Assembly (NCBI RefSeq): GCF_008725655.1 | Contig: NZ_VYXP01000013.1 | Coordinates: 40,188-104,187, forward strand | Length of the DNA: 64,000 nucleotides | Source: Marinihelvus fidelis | GTDB lineage: Bacteria > Pseudomonadota > Gammaproteobacteria > Xanthomonadales > SZUA-36 | Direction: 5' to 3' | In this document: positions 1 through 7,502 of the stretch, piece after piece | Numbering within the stretch: position 1 is the first letter of the stretch | Layout: every line of letters begins with the position of its first letter | Position numbers and translations under genes: made by a program | Notes under the pieces: model-generated | Databases searched by the model: none | Seen by the model: the letters and a program-made list of their open reading frames with translations, nothing else | Told to the model about the DNA's origin: nothing

Positions 1-292
1 CGATGCCGGCAATGATCAGCATGACGCTGGCCATGCGTGCCACGGTAGCCGGCTCCTTGAACAACACGATGCCCAGGATCACGGTGCCGACCGCGCCGAC
101 ACCCACCCAGACACTATAGGCCGTGCCAACCGGCAGTGATTTCATGGCCACCGCGAGCAGCCACACGCTGGCGGCCATGGAGGCCGCGGTGCCGATGCTC
201 GGCCACAGACGGGTAAAGCCCTCGGTGTACTTCAGGCCGATGGCCCAGCCCACTTCCAGCAATCCGGCAAGAAAGAGAATTCCCCAGGCCAT
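1..292 (-). CDS. sugE: SMR-family guanidinium/quaternary-ammonium exporter Gdx (SugE), 3' end outside window
   Basis: This is a small multidrug resistance protein of the Gdx/SugE type, an inner-membrane antiporter that exports guanidinium or small quaternary cations. About 97 of the usual ~105 residues are present. The reading starts [20 protein letters not shown], which holds the membrane Glu-14 (LLEV) that defines the family, followed by [19 protein letters not shown] and VGAVG, as in E. coli SugE. The C-terminal last few residues lie beyond base 1. It sits 24 nt behind an unrelated small gene and may be cotranscribed with it. No guanidine riboswitch is visible in the short gap. Confidence 0.93.
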   Translation of the reverse strand, partial: MAWGILFLAGLLEVGWAIGLKYTEGFTRLWPSIGTAASMAASVWLLAVAMKSLPVGTAYSVWVGVGAVGTVILGIVLFKEPATVARMASVMLIIAGI

Positions 293-316
293 GTCGCCTC
301 CAGTTGGGTGTCCGTT

Positions 317-745
317 CTACGTTGGCGTTGACGTTTTCGACAGGCGGTCCGCGCGCCAGGCGCGCAGGTCCGGCTGCTCGCAGTACAAGTGCTCAATGTA
401 GCCATTGCGCTCAAACCAGAATACCTCAAGGTCCCACAGGCAGAAGGAAAATCTTGAGGGATCTTCAATCCAGCCGTTCGGCGTTTGCACCGACACCGAG
501 GTGAACAGTTCGTTGTCGTTGCCCCACCAGGCCAGCACCAGGTACGCGCAGGACGCCCCTTCGTGGAAGATGGCAAAGGCCGCCGTGGCCGGCCAGTCGA
601 TGTCACGCGCCGCCTTGATCTCTGACAGCCGTTCCCGGTAGGGCGCGGGGTCCACCGCGGCGCCGCTGGCGGAAATGGTGTACAGCTTGATGCCGTCTTC
701 GTCACACCAGCCCGGTGCGCTTTCAATGGCCCTTGGGTGGAACAT
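317..745 (-). CDS. hypothetical cytosolic protein, 142 aa
   Basis: I do not recognise this family. The protein is rich in aromatic residues (FEVFWFERNGY-like and LAWWGNDNEL segments) and has no signal peptide or membrane span, so it is probably a compact cytosolic domain. It begins MFHPRAIES and ends RADRLSKTSTPT. It lies 24 nt upstream of sugE in the same direction, so both may share a transcript. Codon use looks like the surrounding high-GC genes. A competing 164-codon frame across the same DNA has arginine/proline-rich shadow composition and was not chosen. Confidence 0.6.
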   Translation of the reverse strand: MFHPRAIESAPGWCDEDGIKLYTISASGAAVDPAPYRERLSEIKAARDIDWPATAAFAIFHEGASCAYLVLAWWGNDNELFTSVSVQTPNGWIEDPSRFSFCLWDLEVFWFERNGYIEHLYCEQPDLRAWRADRLSKTSTPT

Positions 746-813
746 CGGTGTTCAGCCTATCAGCGTTGGAACGGCCCACATTGCCACAGCTGTCGGGAAA
801 TGTATCGCCTTGT

Positions 814-1023
814 TCAGCGCAGGCAGAAGATGTCCTCGACGCGGGTGTCGAGGGCCCGCGCCAGTTTCAGGGCCAGGATGGTGGAGGGAACGAAGACGCC
901 GTTTTCCACGGTGTTAATGGTCTTGCGGCTGACGCCGATGGCCTCTGCCAGCTCTGCCTGGGTCATGCCCGCGGCAGAGCGCAGTGCTTTCAGTGTGTTA
1001 TCCAGTTCGGGGTGCTCAGGCAT
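814..1023 (-). CDS. short XRE-family (YozG-like) DNA-binding regulator
   Basis: A 69-residue single-domain helix-turn-helix protein. GMTQAELAEAIGVSRKTINTVENG is the canonical XRE helix-turn-helix, followed by PSTILALKLARAL and a C-terminal VEDIF, typical of the YozG/YgzD size class. The start at 1023 (MPEHPEL) is preferred over an in-frame ATG at 1050, because the latter lies deep inside the upstream gene. With 1023 the two genes overlap by 8 nt, implying translational coupling. Regulators of this class are usually paired with a membrane protein, as here, and likely bind the paired operators at 1475-1527. Confidence 0.88.
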   Translation of the reverse strand: MPEHPELDNTLKALRSAAGMTQAELAEAIGVSRKTINTVENGVFVPSTILALKLARALDTRVEDIFCLR

Positions 1024-1459
1024 TGACCCGCTCCAGGATGGCGAAGGCATAGAGCGGGACGGCCACGCCGGCCATCAGTACCAGCTGGGCGATATCGCCG
1101 CCGCTGAGCGGCCAGTACAGGTTGGCCGCGAACAGGGCACCGGCGGCCACCAGCATGGCCCAGTAGCCGGCGCTGAAGGCCCGGGCGCGGTTGGCCTGGA
1201 CCAGTTCGTCTTCCAGCGCGGCGCGGTCCTGCGCCGAGGCCCTGCGCACCAGGTAGCGGCTTTTCGACAGCAGGAATACCAGCCCGGCGGCCCAGACCAG
1301 CAGGCCGGCCAGTGACACCGCCCGTGCGACCGGGCTGGCGCCATCGGCCAGGCGCGCGAACAGGTCCATGGACGGTATCTGCCAGACCAGGAAGCTGGAA
1401 GCCATAATCATTAACAGGACCCGGCGGCGCCGGGATTGTCGTTCGACGTCATTACTCAT
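1016..1459 (-). CDS. four-span membrane protein paired with the XRE regulator
   Basis: A 147-residue inner-membrane protein of unknown function. After a basic cytosolic N-terminus (RQSRRRR) there are hydrophobic spans at about residues 13-30, 45-63, 95-113 and 120-140, with a charged loop rich in Arg, Asp and Glu between spans 2 and 3. Such proteins commonly precede short YozG-type regulators; their role is not known and may be sensing. It is the first gene of a two-gene operon whose leader carries two identical inverted repeats. Confidence 0.75.
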   Translation of the reverse strand: MSNDVERQSRRRRVLLMIMASSFLVWQIPSMDLFARLADGASPVARAVSLAGLLVWAAGLVFLLSKSRYLVRRASAQDRAALEDELVQANRARAFSAGYWAMLVAAGALFAANLYWPLSGGDIAQLVLMAGVAVPLYAFAILERVNA

Positions 1460-1474
1460 AGTAGTGCTCCGTTA

Positions 1475-1492
1475 TGTAACTTACGGGTTACA
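1475..1492. promoter_or_regulatory. operator copy 1, TGTAAC-N6-GTTACA
   Basis: A perfect inverted repeat TGTAAC TTACGG GTTACA lies 15 nt upstream of the ATG of the membrane-protein gene. An identical pair of arms recurs 35 bp away. The position suits autoregulation by the XRE protein of this operon. The binding protein is inferred, not shown. Confidence 0.7.
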
Positions 1493-1509
1493 TTATGTCG
1501 AGCCATGAG

Positions 1510-1527
1510 TGTAACGTCAAGGTTACA
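1510..1527. promoter_or_regulatory. operator copy 2, TGTAAC-N6-GTTACA
   Basis: This second perfect inverted repeat, TGTAAC GTCAAG GTTACA, is centred 35 bp from copy 1, between three and four helical turns. It overlaps the TAA stop codon of the neighbouring GNAT gene. The arms are identical to copy 1 while the spacers differ, which argues for a protein-binding site rather than a chance duplication. Confidence 0.7.
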
Positions 1528-2026
1528 TATCGAACGCGACGTGATAACTGACCGTGGCCGTCGGGACCGTGGCCGAGAATCTGATCGCTTGGAAGTATTC
1601 AGCGGGTACACCGGGCAGGACCAGGCTGTCGATGGGGCGGAACCCAAACCGCCCGTAGTAATCCGGATCGCCCAGCAGCACGCACCCGGCGGCACCGGTT
1701 TCACGCAGGTTTTGAAGCGCCGCCCTGACCAGTGCGCTACCCACGCCGTTTCGTTGTTGCGCGGGCAGCACCGACACGGGTCCGAGTCCATACCAGCCGT
1801 CAGTGCCGTCGGACAGGCTGACGGGTGACAGGGCGATGTGGCCAAAGAGCTGCGATTCTGACGCGTGATCGGCCACGGCAACCAGGGAGACCGTCAGCGC
1901 ACCGGCCTGGCGCAGGGCGTCAACGATTTTGGATTCCGTACCCGAACTGTGCACCGCGGTGGCGAAGGCCTGGTCTGTGATCGAGCGGATCGCGTCCTCA
2001 TCGCCCGGTTGTTCCGCCCTGATCAC
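1523..2026 (-). CDS. GNAT N-acetyltransferase, YhbS-like
   Basis: A 167-residue acyltransferase of the Gcn5 superfamily. It starts MIRAEQPGDEDAIRSI. The acetyl-CoA pyrophosphate-binding motif A is LGPVSVLPAQQRNGVGSALV (R/QxxGxG/A type), followed by GCVLLGDPDYYGRFGF, which is characteristic of the YhbS/COG3153 group. The substrate cannot be read from sequence. The start codon overlaps the upstream membrane gene by 4 nt, so it is the last gene of a three-gene operon beginning at 3026. Confidence 0.9.
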   Translation of the reverse strand: MIRAEQPGDEDAIRSITDQAFATAVHSSGTESKIVDALRQAGALTVSLVAVADHASESQLFGHIALSPVSLSDGTDGWYGLGPVSVLPAQQRNGVGSALVRAALQNLRETGAAGCVLLGDPDYYGRFGFRPIDSLVLPGVPAEYFQAIRFSATVPTATVSYHVAFDM

Positions 2027-2454
2027 AGTGCGGCAACGTGCCTTCTATTACCGGCCACCAGTCGTGCCGCAAGCCACGCCATCGGCAGGTAGGCGACCAC
2101 CAGGTCCAGCGTCATGAACCACGGCGGCGCGGGCAACATCATCGCATTGGTGATGCCGCCGAGCAGGAAGAACACGCCGATGATCATCGCCACCAGGTAA
2201 CGGCGCGTTTCGGCGATCAGGACCGCGACCAGGGCTCCGACGAAGGTGCCCAGGGCATGGGCCAGGAACGGAAAGACAAAGTGGCGCGGCTCGAACAGGT
2301 GCATCGAGGCCTTCAAGCCATCGACAGTAGTGACATCTGCGCCGGCCGGCGGCGGGATGATATTGCCGCTGAGCGTGACCAGGCCCATGTTGACCGCGCT
2401 GCCGACCAGCAGGCCAGCGACCACGGCGAGGATGTTGCGTACGGTGGTGTTCAT
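2023..2454 (-). CDS. four-span membrane protein, 143 aa
   Basis: A small hydrophobic protein of unknown function. Spans lie near residues 7-27, 62-82, 87-105 and 112-132. The loop between spans 1 and 2 carries IPPPAGADVTTVDGLKASM followed by FEPRHFVFPFLAHALGT. It overlaps the YdeI-like gene upstream and the GNAT gene downstream by 4 nt each, indicating translational coupling across the operon. Confidence 0.72.
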   Translation of the reverse strand: MNTTVRNILAVVAGLLVGSAVNMGLVTLSGNIIPPPAGADVTTVDGLKASMHLFEPRHFVFPFLAHALGTFVGALVAVLIAETRRYLVAMIIGVFFLLGGITNAMMLPAPPWFMTLDLVVAYLPMAWLAARLVAGNRRHVAAL

Positions 2455-3026
2455 GGTTTGTTCTCCCGTGTGGCGGGTTCTGCTGCCCGCGGTGCTGACA
2501 GGGCCTTGCTGTAAAAACCCGATGGATCGAAGCAGCAGACCCGGCGCTTGCCTTCGGCCAGCATGTCGCAGGCGTCGTGGATCCGTTTTGTCTGCGTCCG
2601 GGCCTGTTTCGCGGAAGTGATCCAGTGAACCCAGTCGACCCGGGCGATATTCGTGGTTTCGGCCCAGGTGGCGGCGGCGTCCGGGCGGGTCTCCAGTGCC
2701 TCGCGGAAATCTTCCGGGATGGCCGGGTCAGGTTCGTTTTCAACCGGCTCAATCGTGATGGAAACGCGGTCGCCGGGCCTGGCGTTGGCGGCTTCGGCCA
2801 GCGAGGGGACTACGCGCATCCAGTGGCTCTTTCTACCATCTGGTTCCAGCAGGGTCTCGAATGGTGCGCCGTTCAGCAGACCCCTGGCCGTGGTGCGACC
2901 TCGCCGGGGCAACTGGTCGCTGGCTGGTTTTGGCAGCACCAGGAAGAACCATGGTGGGTCTTCACCGGGGTCTGCGGGTACCTGGAGGGTGGTTTTGAAG
3001 CGGGTGGGTTTGTCGGGTCGTGTCAT
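2451..3026 (-). CDS. YdeI/OmpD-associated family protein with DUF1905 N-terminus
   Basis: A 191-residue two-part protein. Residues ~8-95 resemble DUF1905: FKTTLQVPADP, PWFFLVLPK, RGLLNGAPFETLL and GDRVSITIEP. Residues ~100-165 resemble the YdeI/OmpD-associated bacteriocin-protection domain: AIPEDFREALE, DWVHWITSAKQARTQTKRI. The biochemical role of the family is not established. It is the promoter-proximal gene of an operon with a membrane protein and a GNAT enzyme. Confidence 0.85.
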   Translation of the reverse strand: MTRPDKPTRFKTTLQVPADPGEDPPWFFLVLPKPASDQLPRRGRTTARGLLNGAPFETLLEPDGRKSHWMRVVPSLAEAANARPGDRVSITIEPVENEPDPAIPEDFREALETRPDAAATWAETTNIARVDWVHWITSAKQARTQTKRIHDACDMLAEGKRRVCCFDPSGFYSKALSAPRAAEPATRENKP

Positions 3027-3199
3027 ATTAAGTAACAGGTTGCGTGTTAACTCGTCGTTGCCAGGTGGCCTTTGCGTTGGACCCGTTGCCGCTTGATCAT
3101 ACGCTTACAGGGAAAAATGTTCATGAAGTGGCATCGGGCTTCATGATCTGGTTGAATTCCGCTCGAACTCGGAACCCTAGGCACAAGGAGTGCGTGATC

Positions 3200-3766
3200 G
3201 TGCGGGATAGTGACACCCAGGAACCCATTGCATTGAACCGATGGCGCGGCGCATTTGTCTGCCGGGTGATCGGTATTCCCGCGTTGCTCGCGGGCGCGTG
3301 GGTGCTCTGGTTAATGGCCCAGGGCGATGTCCGCCCATCCGCCATCAACCTGGTGCAGTTTTCCGTGGTGTTCTTGCTGGGCCTGTTCCTGGTCATGCTG
3401 CACCGGCGAGTCGATATCAGCGCGCTTGGCGTGACGATCCGGACACGATGGTTGTTCTGGACACGCCGCCGGGTCATACCGGCGGAGCGGGTTCGGCGTC
3501 TTGAAGTCAGCGCCAGCGGTGAATTGCACAGTGGCCAGGTCGGCGCGGACAGCGGTGGGAATTCGTCGCGGAACTACTACGACATGACCCTGTATGACAC
3601 GCATGGTGTTGCGCTTTGCAACCTGAATCCGCAGGTGCTGTTCGCGCGTCCCGACCAGATTGCTGACTGCACCCGGCTGGCCCGCGAGGTGGTACGGGTC
3701 CTGGGCTGTGACCTGGTCCTTGGCGAGCCAGTGCAGAATGACCTGCCTGGCAACGGAGTGTTATGA
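3200..3766 (+). CDS. membrane protein with two spans and a PH-like C-terminal region
   Basis: The frame is open from 3044, but a strong AAGGAG at 3185-3190 sits 9 nt before the GTG at 3200, so a GTG start giving about 188 residues is preferred. Two adjacent hydrophobic spans (IPALLAGAWVLWLMAQ and QFSVVFLLGLFLVML) are followed by a soluble beta-rich region: ISALGVTIRTRWLFWTRR, IPAERVRRLEVS. This resembles the bacterial PH-like membrane proteins. No function is known. It stops one base before the SDR gene start, so the two are probably cotranscribed. Confidence 0.68.
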   Translation: MRDSDTQEPIALNRWRGAFVCRVIGIPALLAGAWVLWLMAQGDVRPSAINLVQFSVVFLLGLFLVMLHRRVDISALGVTIRTRWLFWTRRRVIPAERVRRLEVSASGELHSGQVGADSGGNSSRNYYDMTLYDTHGVALCNLNPQVLFARPDQIADCTRLAREVVRVLGCDLVLGEPVQNDLPGNGVL

Positions 3767-3767
3767 G

Positions 3768-4592
3768 ATGAAAAAGACCCTGTTGATCACCGGCGCAACC
3801 GATGGCATTGGCCTGGAAACCGCGCGCCACCTGGCATCTGAAGGCCATCGGTTGATTCTCCACGGGCGCAGCCCGGACAAGCTCGAGCGCGTGCTGGCTT
3901 CGCTACGCGACGGCGATGTGCGCGGCGAGATCGCCGACCTGTCTGAGCCGGTGCAGGTGCGCGAATTGGCCGCGCGGCTTGTGGCAGAAGGGCAGGTAAT
4001 TGATGCGCTGGTGAACAATGCCGGTGTGCTGGCCATGTCCAACCCCGCGACGTCCAGTGGGGTTGATGCCCGGCTGATGGTCAACACGGTTGCGCCCTGG
4101 ATCCTGCTGCATGGACTGTTGCCGGTGCTGGCGCCGGACGCGCGGGTGGTCAACGTGGCCTCGGCCGGCCAGCAGCCGGTCGACCTGGCGGCCTTTCGCG
4201 GCGAGCGGCAGTTTGACGAGGACTACACCGCCTACGCGCAGAGCAAGCTGGCGCTGACCATGTGGTCGATGGAACTGGGGCGCCGCTGGTCTTCCCCCAA
4301 GCCGGCTATCGTGGCGATGAATCCGGGCTCGCTGCTGGCGACCAAGATGGTCAAAGAGGCCTTCGACCGGGATGGCCGTGACGTCGGCATTGGCGTCCGC
4401 GGCCTGTCGATGCTGGCGGTCGGCCCCGAGCCCTTGCGGCGCGGCGGCTATTTCGACAGCGACAAGGGTGCCGGCGAGTACGGCGACCCGCATCCGGACG
4501 CGCTCGACCCGGCCAGGTGCCAGGCGCTGATCAGGGTGCTGGAAGAAATGACGGAAACGACGGGGTCAGAGTGGGGTCAGAGTCGACTCTGA
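3768..4592 (+). CDS. short-chain dehydrogenase/reductase
   Basis: A classical SDR oxidoreductase of 274 residues, NAD(P)-dependent. The cofactor motif TGATDGIG is at residues 8-15, NNAG at 83-86, the catalytic Ser at about 132 and YAQSK at 156-160. The start at 3768 fits a GGAG ribosome site and directly follows the preceding stop. The last ten codons (TGSEWGQSRL) run into a 46-bp perfect palindrome, so the C-terminus appears to have been rewritten by that repeat. The substrate is unknown. Confidence 0.92.
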   Translation: MKKTLLITGATDGIGLETARHLASEGHRLILHGRSPDKLERVLASLRDGDVRGEIADLSEPVQVRELAARLVAEGQVIDALVNNAGVLAMSNPATSSGVDARLMVNTVAPWILLHGLLPVLAPDARVVNVASAGQQPVDLAAFRGERQFDEDYTAYAQSKLALTMWSMELGRRWSSPKPAIVAMNPGSLLATKMVKEAFDRDGRDVGIGVRGLSMLAVGPEPLRRGGYFDSDKGAGEYGDPHPDALDPARCQALIRVLEEMTETTGSEWGQSRL

Positions 4593-4607
4593 CCCCACTC
4601 TGACCCC
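4562..4607. repeat. 46-bp perfect palindrome of GGGGTCAGAGT units
   Basis: Two GGGGTCAGAGT units are followed by their exact reverse complement, centred on GTCGAC at 4582-4587. It lies between converging genes, overlaps the SDR stop codon, and could serve as a bidirectional transcription stop despite lacking a T-run. GGGGTCAGA palindromes of this kind recur in many gammaproteobacterial genomes and are often linked to REP-associated transposases; that link is background knowledge, not shown here. Confidence 0.9.
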
Positions 4608-4614
4608 ATGCTCG

Positions 4615-5103
4615 CTAACGGTCCGGACTGTTGACGAACAGCAGCACCAGCGCGCTAACGGCACCGTAGATAAACGCGCCTTCGAACGAGCCGGTACCCA
4701 CCGGCGTCTGCCACATCTGGAACAGCGCGCCGCCGACCACCACGAAGCCGCCGAACCAGGTCACCATTGCCGTCCCAGCCCCCAGGATCGCGAACGTCTT
4801 GGCGCCGTTAAACGTCGAGGCGTCGGCCTTGCGTGCCTTCCACAGGTCCCAGGCGCCTTTAAGCGACAGCGCGCCAACCAGGAACTCGAAGGTCACGATG
4901 GTCAGCAGCGCCAGCGTGACCAGCGCCGGTGAAGTGATCGGTGGAAAAATGTGGTTGCTATAAACCTCATGTCCGGTCTGGCCCAAGACGTAGCCGATCG
5001 CGCCGATGGCGGTGTCCCAGTTGGCCAGGTTGCCGGCGACGTACAGCCAGCCCTGAAGGCCGACGAAAACGACCAGGATGATTTTGAGTATGCGTATGCT
5101 CAT
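4615..5103 (-). CDS. DUF2165 family membrane protein
   Basis: A 162-residue inner-membrane protein with four spans (about residues 4-22, 58-80, 102-125 and 138-157). The motifs ILVVFVGLQGWLYVAGN, NWDTAIGAIGYVL and LSLKGAWDLWKARK match the DUF2165 pattern, where an N-terminal span precedes an Asp-rich loop. The start is at MSIRILK (5103); the longer open frame reads through the upstream lipoprotein gene. It follows that gene by 7 nt. Function unknown. Confidence 0.82.
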   Translation of the reverse strand: MSIRILKIILVVFVGLQGWLYVAGNLANWDTAIGAIGYVLGQTGHEVYSNHIFPPITSPALVTLALLTIVTFEFLVGALSLKGAWDLWKARKADASTFNGAKTFAILGAGTAMVTWFGGFVVVGGALFQMWQTPVGTGSFEGAFIYGAVSALVLLFVNSPDR

Positions 5104-5110
5104 GGTTTTC

Positions 5111-5911
5111 TTACTCCATGTAACGGGATTCGAGTTCCAGGACGACGACATCGTCGCCGTCGCGCAGCTGGAGTTGCTCACCAGCGACCTGCCATAGAAT
5201 TACCTCACCCAGCGCCTGGTGGAGCGCCTGCTCCTGCTCCATGCCCTCGGGGCAGGCCATCATGGTGCCGGCCATTTGCTTGAAGGTGAGTTGGTCTCCG
5301 TTCACCTCGTAGCCGCCCATCATCGAATTGCAGCCACCGTGGCCACTGACGCGCTGGTCATCCGGATGCAGGATCAGGTGCGGTTCGCGCTGGCGTTCCG
5401 CCACGGTGACGGGCTCGCCGCGGATCGACATGACCTTCCAGTAGGTATTTTCGAGCGATGCGTTCGATGGCGGCGGCGTGGCCACGCGTACGAGCAGCAT
5501 CTCGACGGTGTCCGGCGCGCCCTGGGTCAAAACGGGGTAGTGCGTGTCAGTGGTGAACATCAACCGCCCTTCGTGTTCGATGCGCGCGCGGACCGCGTAG
5601 CGGTGGCGTGGTTCGATGTCGGCGGCGTCATAGGAAATCTCAAACGCGATGGGCGGCCCGGAAGGCGCCTCGAAGCCGACCCGGCCAAGCACCTTTGCCG
5701 GCGCATCGGCCAGCGACACGTCCTCGAGCGTGGCCTCGAACGCGGCGCCCGGTGGTAGCGCGATGCGCTCGCGATAGAGCGCCGTGCCGGACACGGTGGA
5801 CGTGGTCTCCTGGGTCATCTCGGTCTCCGGTGTCGATGTCGTCGTCGTGTCACAGCCAGCCAGCATGGCGGCCATGAACATCAAAGAGCAGGTCTTGGTG
5901 ACGGGTTTCAT
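5111..5911 (-). CDS. lipoprotein with YbaY and META (HslJ-like) domains
   Basis: A 266-residue predicted outer-membrane lipoprotein. The signal peptide ends in the lipobox LAGC, with the lipidated Cys at about residue 20. Residues ~38-140 fit the YbaY domain (VSGTALYRERIALPPGAAFE, VEMLLVR). Residues ~150-262 fit the META/HslJ domain (LENTYWKVMSIRGEPV, VSGHGGCNSMMGGYEV, TMMACPEGMEQEQ). The start at 5911 is preferred because GAGG lies 8 nt before that ATG. META lipoproteins are tied to stress and motility; the exact role is unknown. Confidence 0.9.
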   Translation of the reverse strand: MKPVTKTCSLMFMAAMLAGCDTTTTSTPETEMTQETTSTVSGTALYRERIALPPGAAFEATLEDVSLADAPAKVLGRVGFEAPSGPPIAFEISYDAADIEPRHRYAVRARIEHEGRLMFTTDTHYPVLTQGAPDTVEMLLVRVATPPPSNASLENTYWKVMSIRGEPVTVAERQREPHLILHPDDQRVSGHGGCNSMMGGYEVNGDQLTFKQMAGTMMACPEGMEQEQALHQALGEVILWQVAGEQLQLRDGDDVVVLELESRYME

Positions 5912-5970
5912 TAACGGGCCTCGTTTGATGTGAAAGGTCATTGGTCGCGTGCGGAGTTTTCAGTCCGGCA

Positions 5971-6342
5971 TCATTCTGCATCCCACTGGGCCAGGTGCAG
6001 CAGCACGCCGCAGGGGTCCCAGACATAGGTGACCAGCGCGCCGTAGGGCTCGGCCTTGGGCGCGGACACCCGTGCCGTGGGAAAGCGCCCGGTGGCCAGC
6101 ACCTCGGTGATGGCCACGTGGCACGCTGCGGCGTCCTTCACGCTGATGTGCAACATGCAGTTCTCCGCCCAGTCCTTGACGTAGTAACGCTGGACATAAA
6201 ACTTCGACCCCGCGAGCGCGAACAGCGCCAGGTTGTCATCCGCCCAGGTCAGTTCGCAGCCGAGCGCCGCGTAGAACGCCTTCGACAGTTCAAAATCCTG
6301 TGACGGCACGAAAGAGCAAAGTTCGGTGGCCTGCAGGTTCAT
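5971..6342 (-). CDS. VOC superfamily (glyoxalase/bleomycin-resistance fold) protein
   Basis: A 123-residue single-domain protein with the paired beta-alpha-beta-beta-beta pattern of vicinal oxygen chelate proteins: FVPSQDFELSKAFYAALGCEL near the start, then KFYVQRYYVKDWAEN and, in the second half, PKAEPYGALVTYVWDPCGVLLHLAQ. Candidate metal ligands include the His of LHLAQ. The substrate is unknown. It lies between a small membrane gene and the YbaY/META lipoprotein in the same direction. Confidence 0.82.
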   Translation of the reverse strand: MNLQATELCSFVPSQDFELSKAFYAALGCELTWADDNLALFALAGSKFYVQRYYVKDWAENCMLHISVKDAAACHVAITEVLATGRFPTARVSAPKAEPYGALVTYVWDPCGVLLHLAQWDAE

Positions 6343-6388
6343 GGGCTTACTTTAAGCCAGCCCAATGCCGAATCCCAAAACACGCGGT

Positions 6389-6808
6389 TCAGGCCGGTGA
6401 TTGCTGTGCCGGCCAGCGCAGCCCCGCGCGCACGGCCACCAGCACCAGGAATTCGCACACGACCAGCGACGTGAACAGCCCCACCGGGTGGCCCGGCACG
6501 CCGGTGACCAGCAGGAAGAGGAGGTAGGCCAGCGTCAGGCCGTTGCCCGCCAGGGCCGCATAAAGGCTGGGGCCGGAGCCGGACCAGAGCGGCTTGCTGG
6601 CCGCCAGGTTGACCAGGCCGGCGGTGGCCAGGATGGCGGCGGGAAGGATCAGCGTCCATCGGCGCGGAGTGGGCTCGATCCCGTCGCTCCACACGGCCTG
6701 GGCGACGGCCTGCAGGTGGCCCCAGGCACCCAGCAGCAGGAACACGCCCAGCAGGGCCGCGCCGAGTGCGGCAAGGCGCGGTAGCCAGTTTTTGGCCGAT
6801 GCGGTCAT
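6389..6808 (-). CDS. four-span membrane protein downstream of the two-component system
   Basis: A 139-residue hydrophobic protein with spans near residues 10-28, 52-70, 82-102 and 108-128. The conserved-looking loop VWSDGIEPTPRRWTLILPAA joins the first two spans. No family is recognised. It begins 4 nt after the response-regulator stop, so it is probably part of the same transcript and could be the membrane partner or target of the sensor system. Confidence 0.7.
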   Translation of the reverse strand: MTASAKNWLPRLAALGAALLGVFLLLGAWGHLQAVAQAVWSDGIEPTPRRWTLILPAAILATAGLVNLAASKPLWSGSGPSLYAALAGNGLTLAYLLFLLVTGVPGHPVGLFTSLVVCEFLVLVAVRAGLRWPAQQSPA

Positions 6809-6812
6809 CGGC

Positions 6813-7502
6813 TCAGTAACCGATGTCCGTGGCGCCAGCGCGTGCCAGCCCGGACTCGTAGGCGAACACCACGGCCTGGGCCCGGTCGCGCAGCCCCAGT
6901 TTCGACAGGATGCTGGAGACGTGGGTCTTCACGGTAGCGGCGCCAATGGACAACGCGGTTGCGATTTCCAGGTTGTTCATCCCGCCGGCGATGGCGGCCA
7001 GTACTTCGCGCTCACGATCGGTGAGTCTTTCCAGGCGGTCGTCCAGGTTGTTTGACAGCGTCGGGCCTTCGGCGAATCGTGCGATCAACCGCCGGGTGAT
7101 GTCCGGCGACAGCAGCGCGCCGCCCTCGGCGACCACGCGCACCGCGTTGACCAGTTCTTCCGGCGGGATGTCCTTCAGCACGAAGCCGCTGGCGCCGGCA
7201 CGCAGGGCGCGGTAGACATACTCGTCCGGGTCGAAGGTGGTGAGGATGACCACGCGGGGCGCAGGCGCGTCACGGCTGCCCGCCTGCGAAAGGATTTGCG
7301 CCGTGGCTTCCAAACCATCGAGCCCGGGCATGCGGATATCCATCAGGATGACATCGGGTTTGAGCCGTTGTGCGGCCTCGATGGCCTGCAGGCCATCGGC
7401 GGCCTCACCGGCGACCTGGATGTCCGGTTCGTGGTCCAGCATCATGGCGAAACCCCGGCGTACCAGGGCCTGGTCATCAACGACGAGCACCCGAAGGCTC
7501 AC
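6813..7502 (-). CDS. LuxR/NarL-family response regulator
   Basis: A 229-residue two-domain regulator. The receiver has the acidic pair at D9-D10, the phospho-acceptor D55 (LMDIRMPG) and the conserved Thr/Lys region (ILTTFDPDEYVY, GFVLKD). The C-terminal LuxR helix-turn-helix spans about 160-222: LTDREREVLAAIAGGMNNLEIA, ATVKTHVSSILSKLGLRDRAQ. The start overlaps the kinase gene by 4 nt. It is the cognate regulator of that kinase; targets are not visible. Confidence 0.97.
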   Translation of the reverse strand: MSLRVLVVDDQALVRRGFAMMLDHEPDIQVAGEAADGLQAIEAAQRLKPDVILMDIRMPGLDGLEATAQILSQAGSRDAPAPRVVILTTFDPDEYVYRALRAGASGFVLKDIPPEELVNAVRVVAEGGALLSPDITRRLIARFAEGPTLSNNLDDRLERLTDREREVLAAIAGGMNNLEIATALSIGAATVKTHVSSILSKLGLRDRAQAVVFAYESGLARAGATDIGY

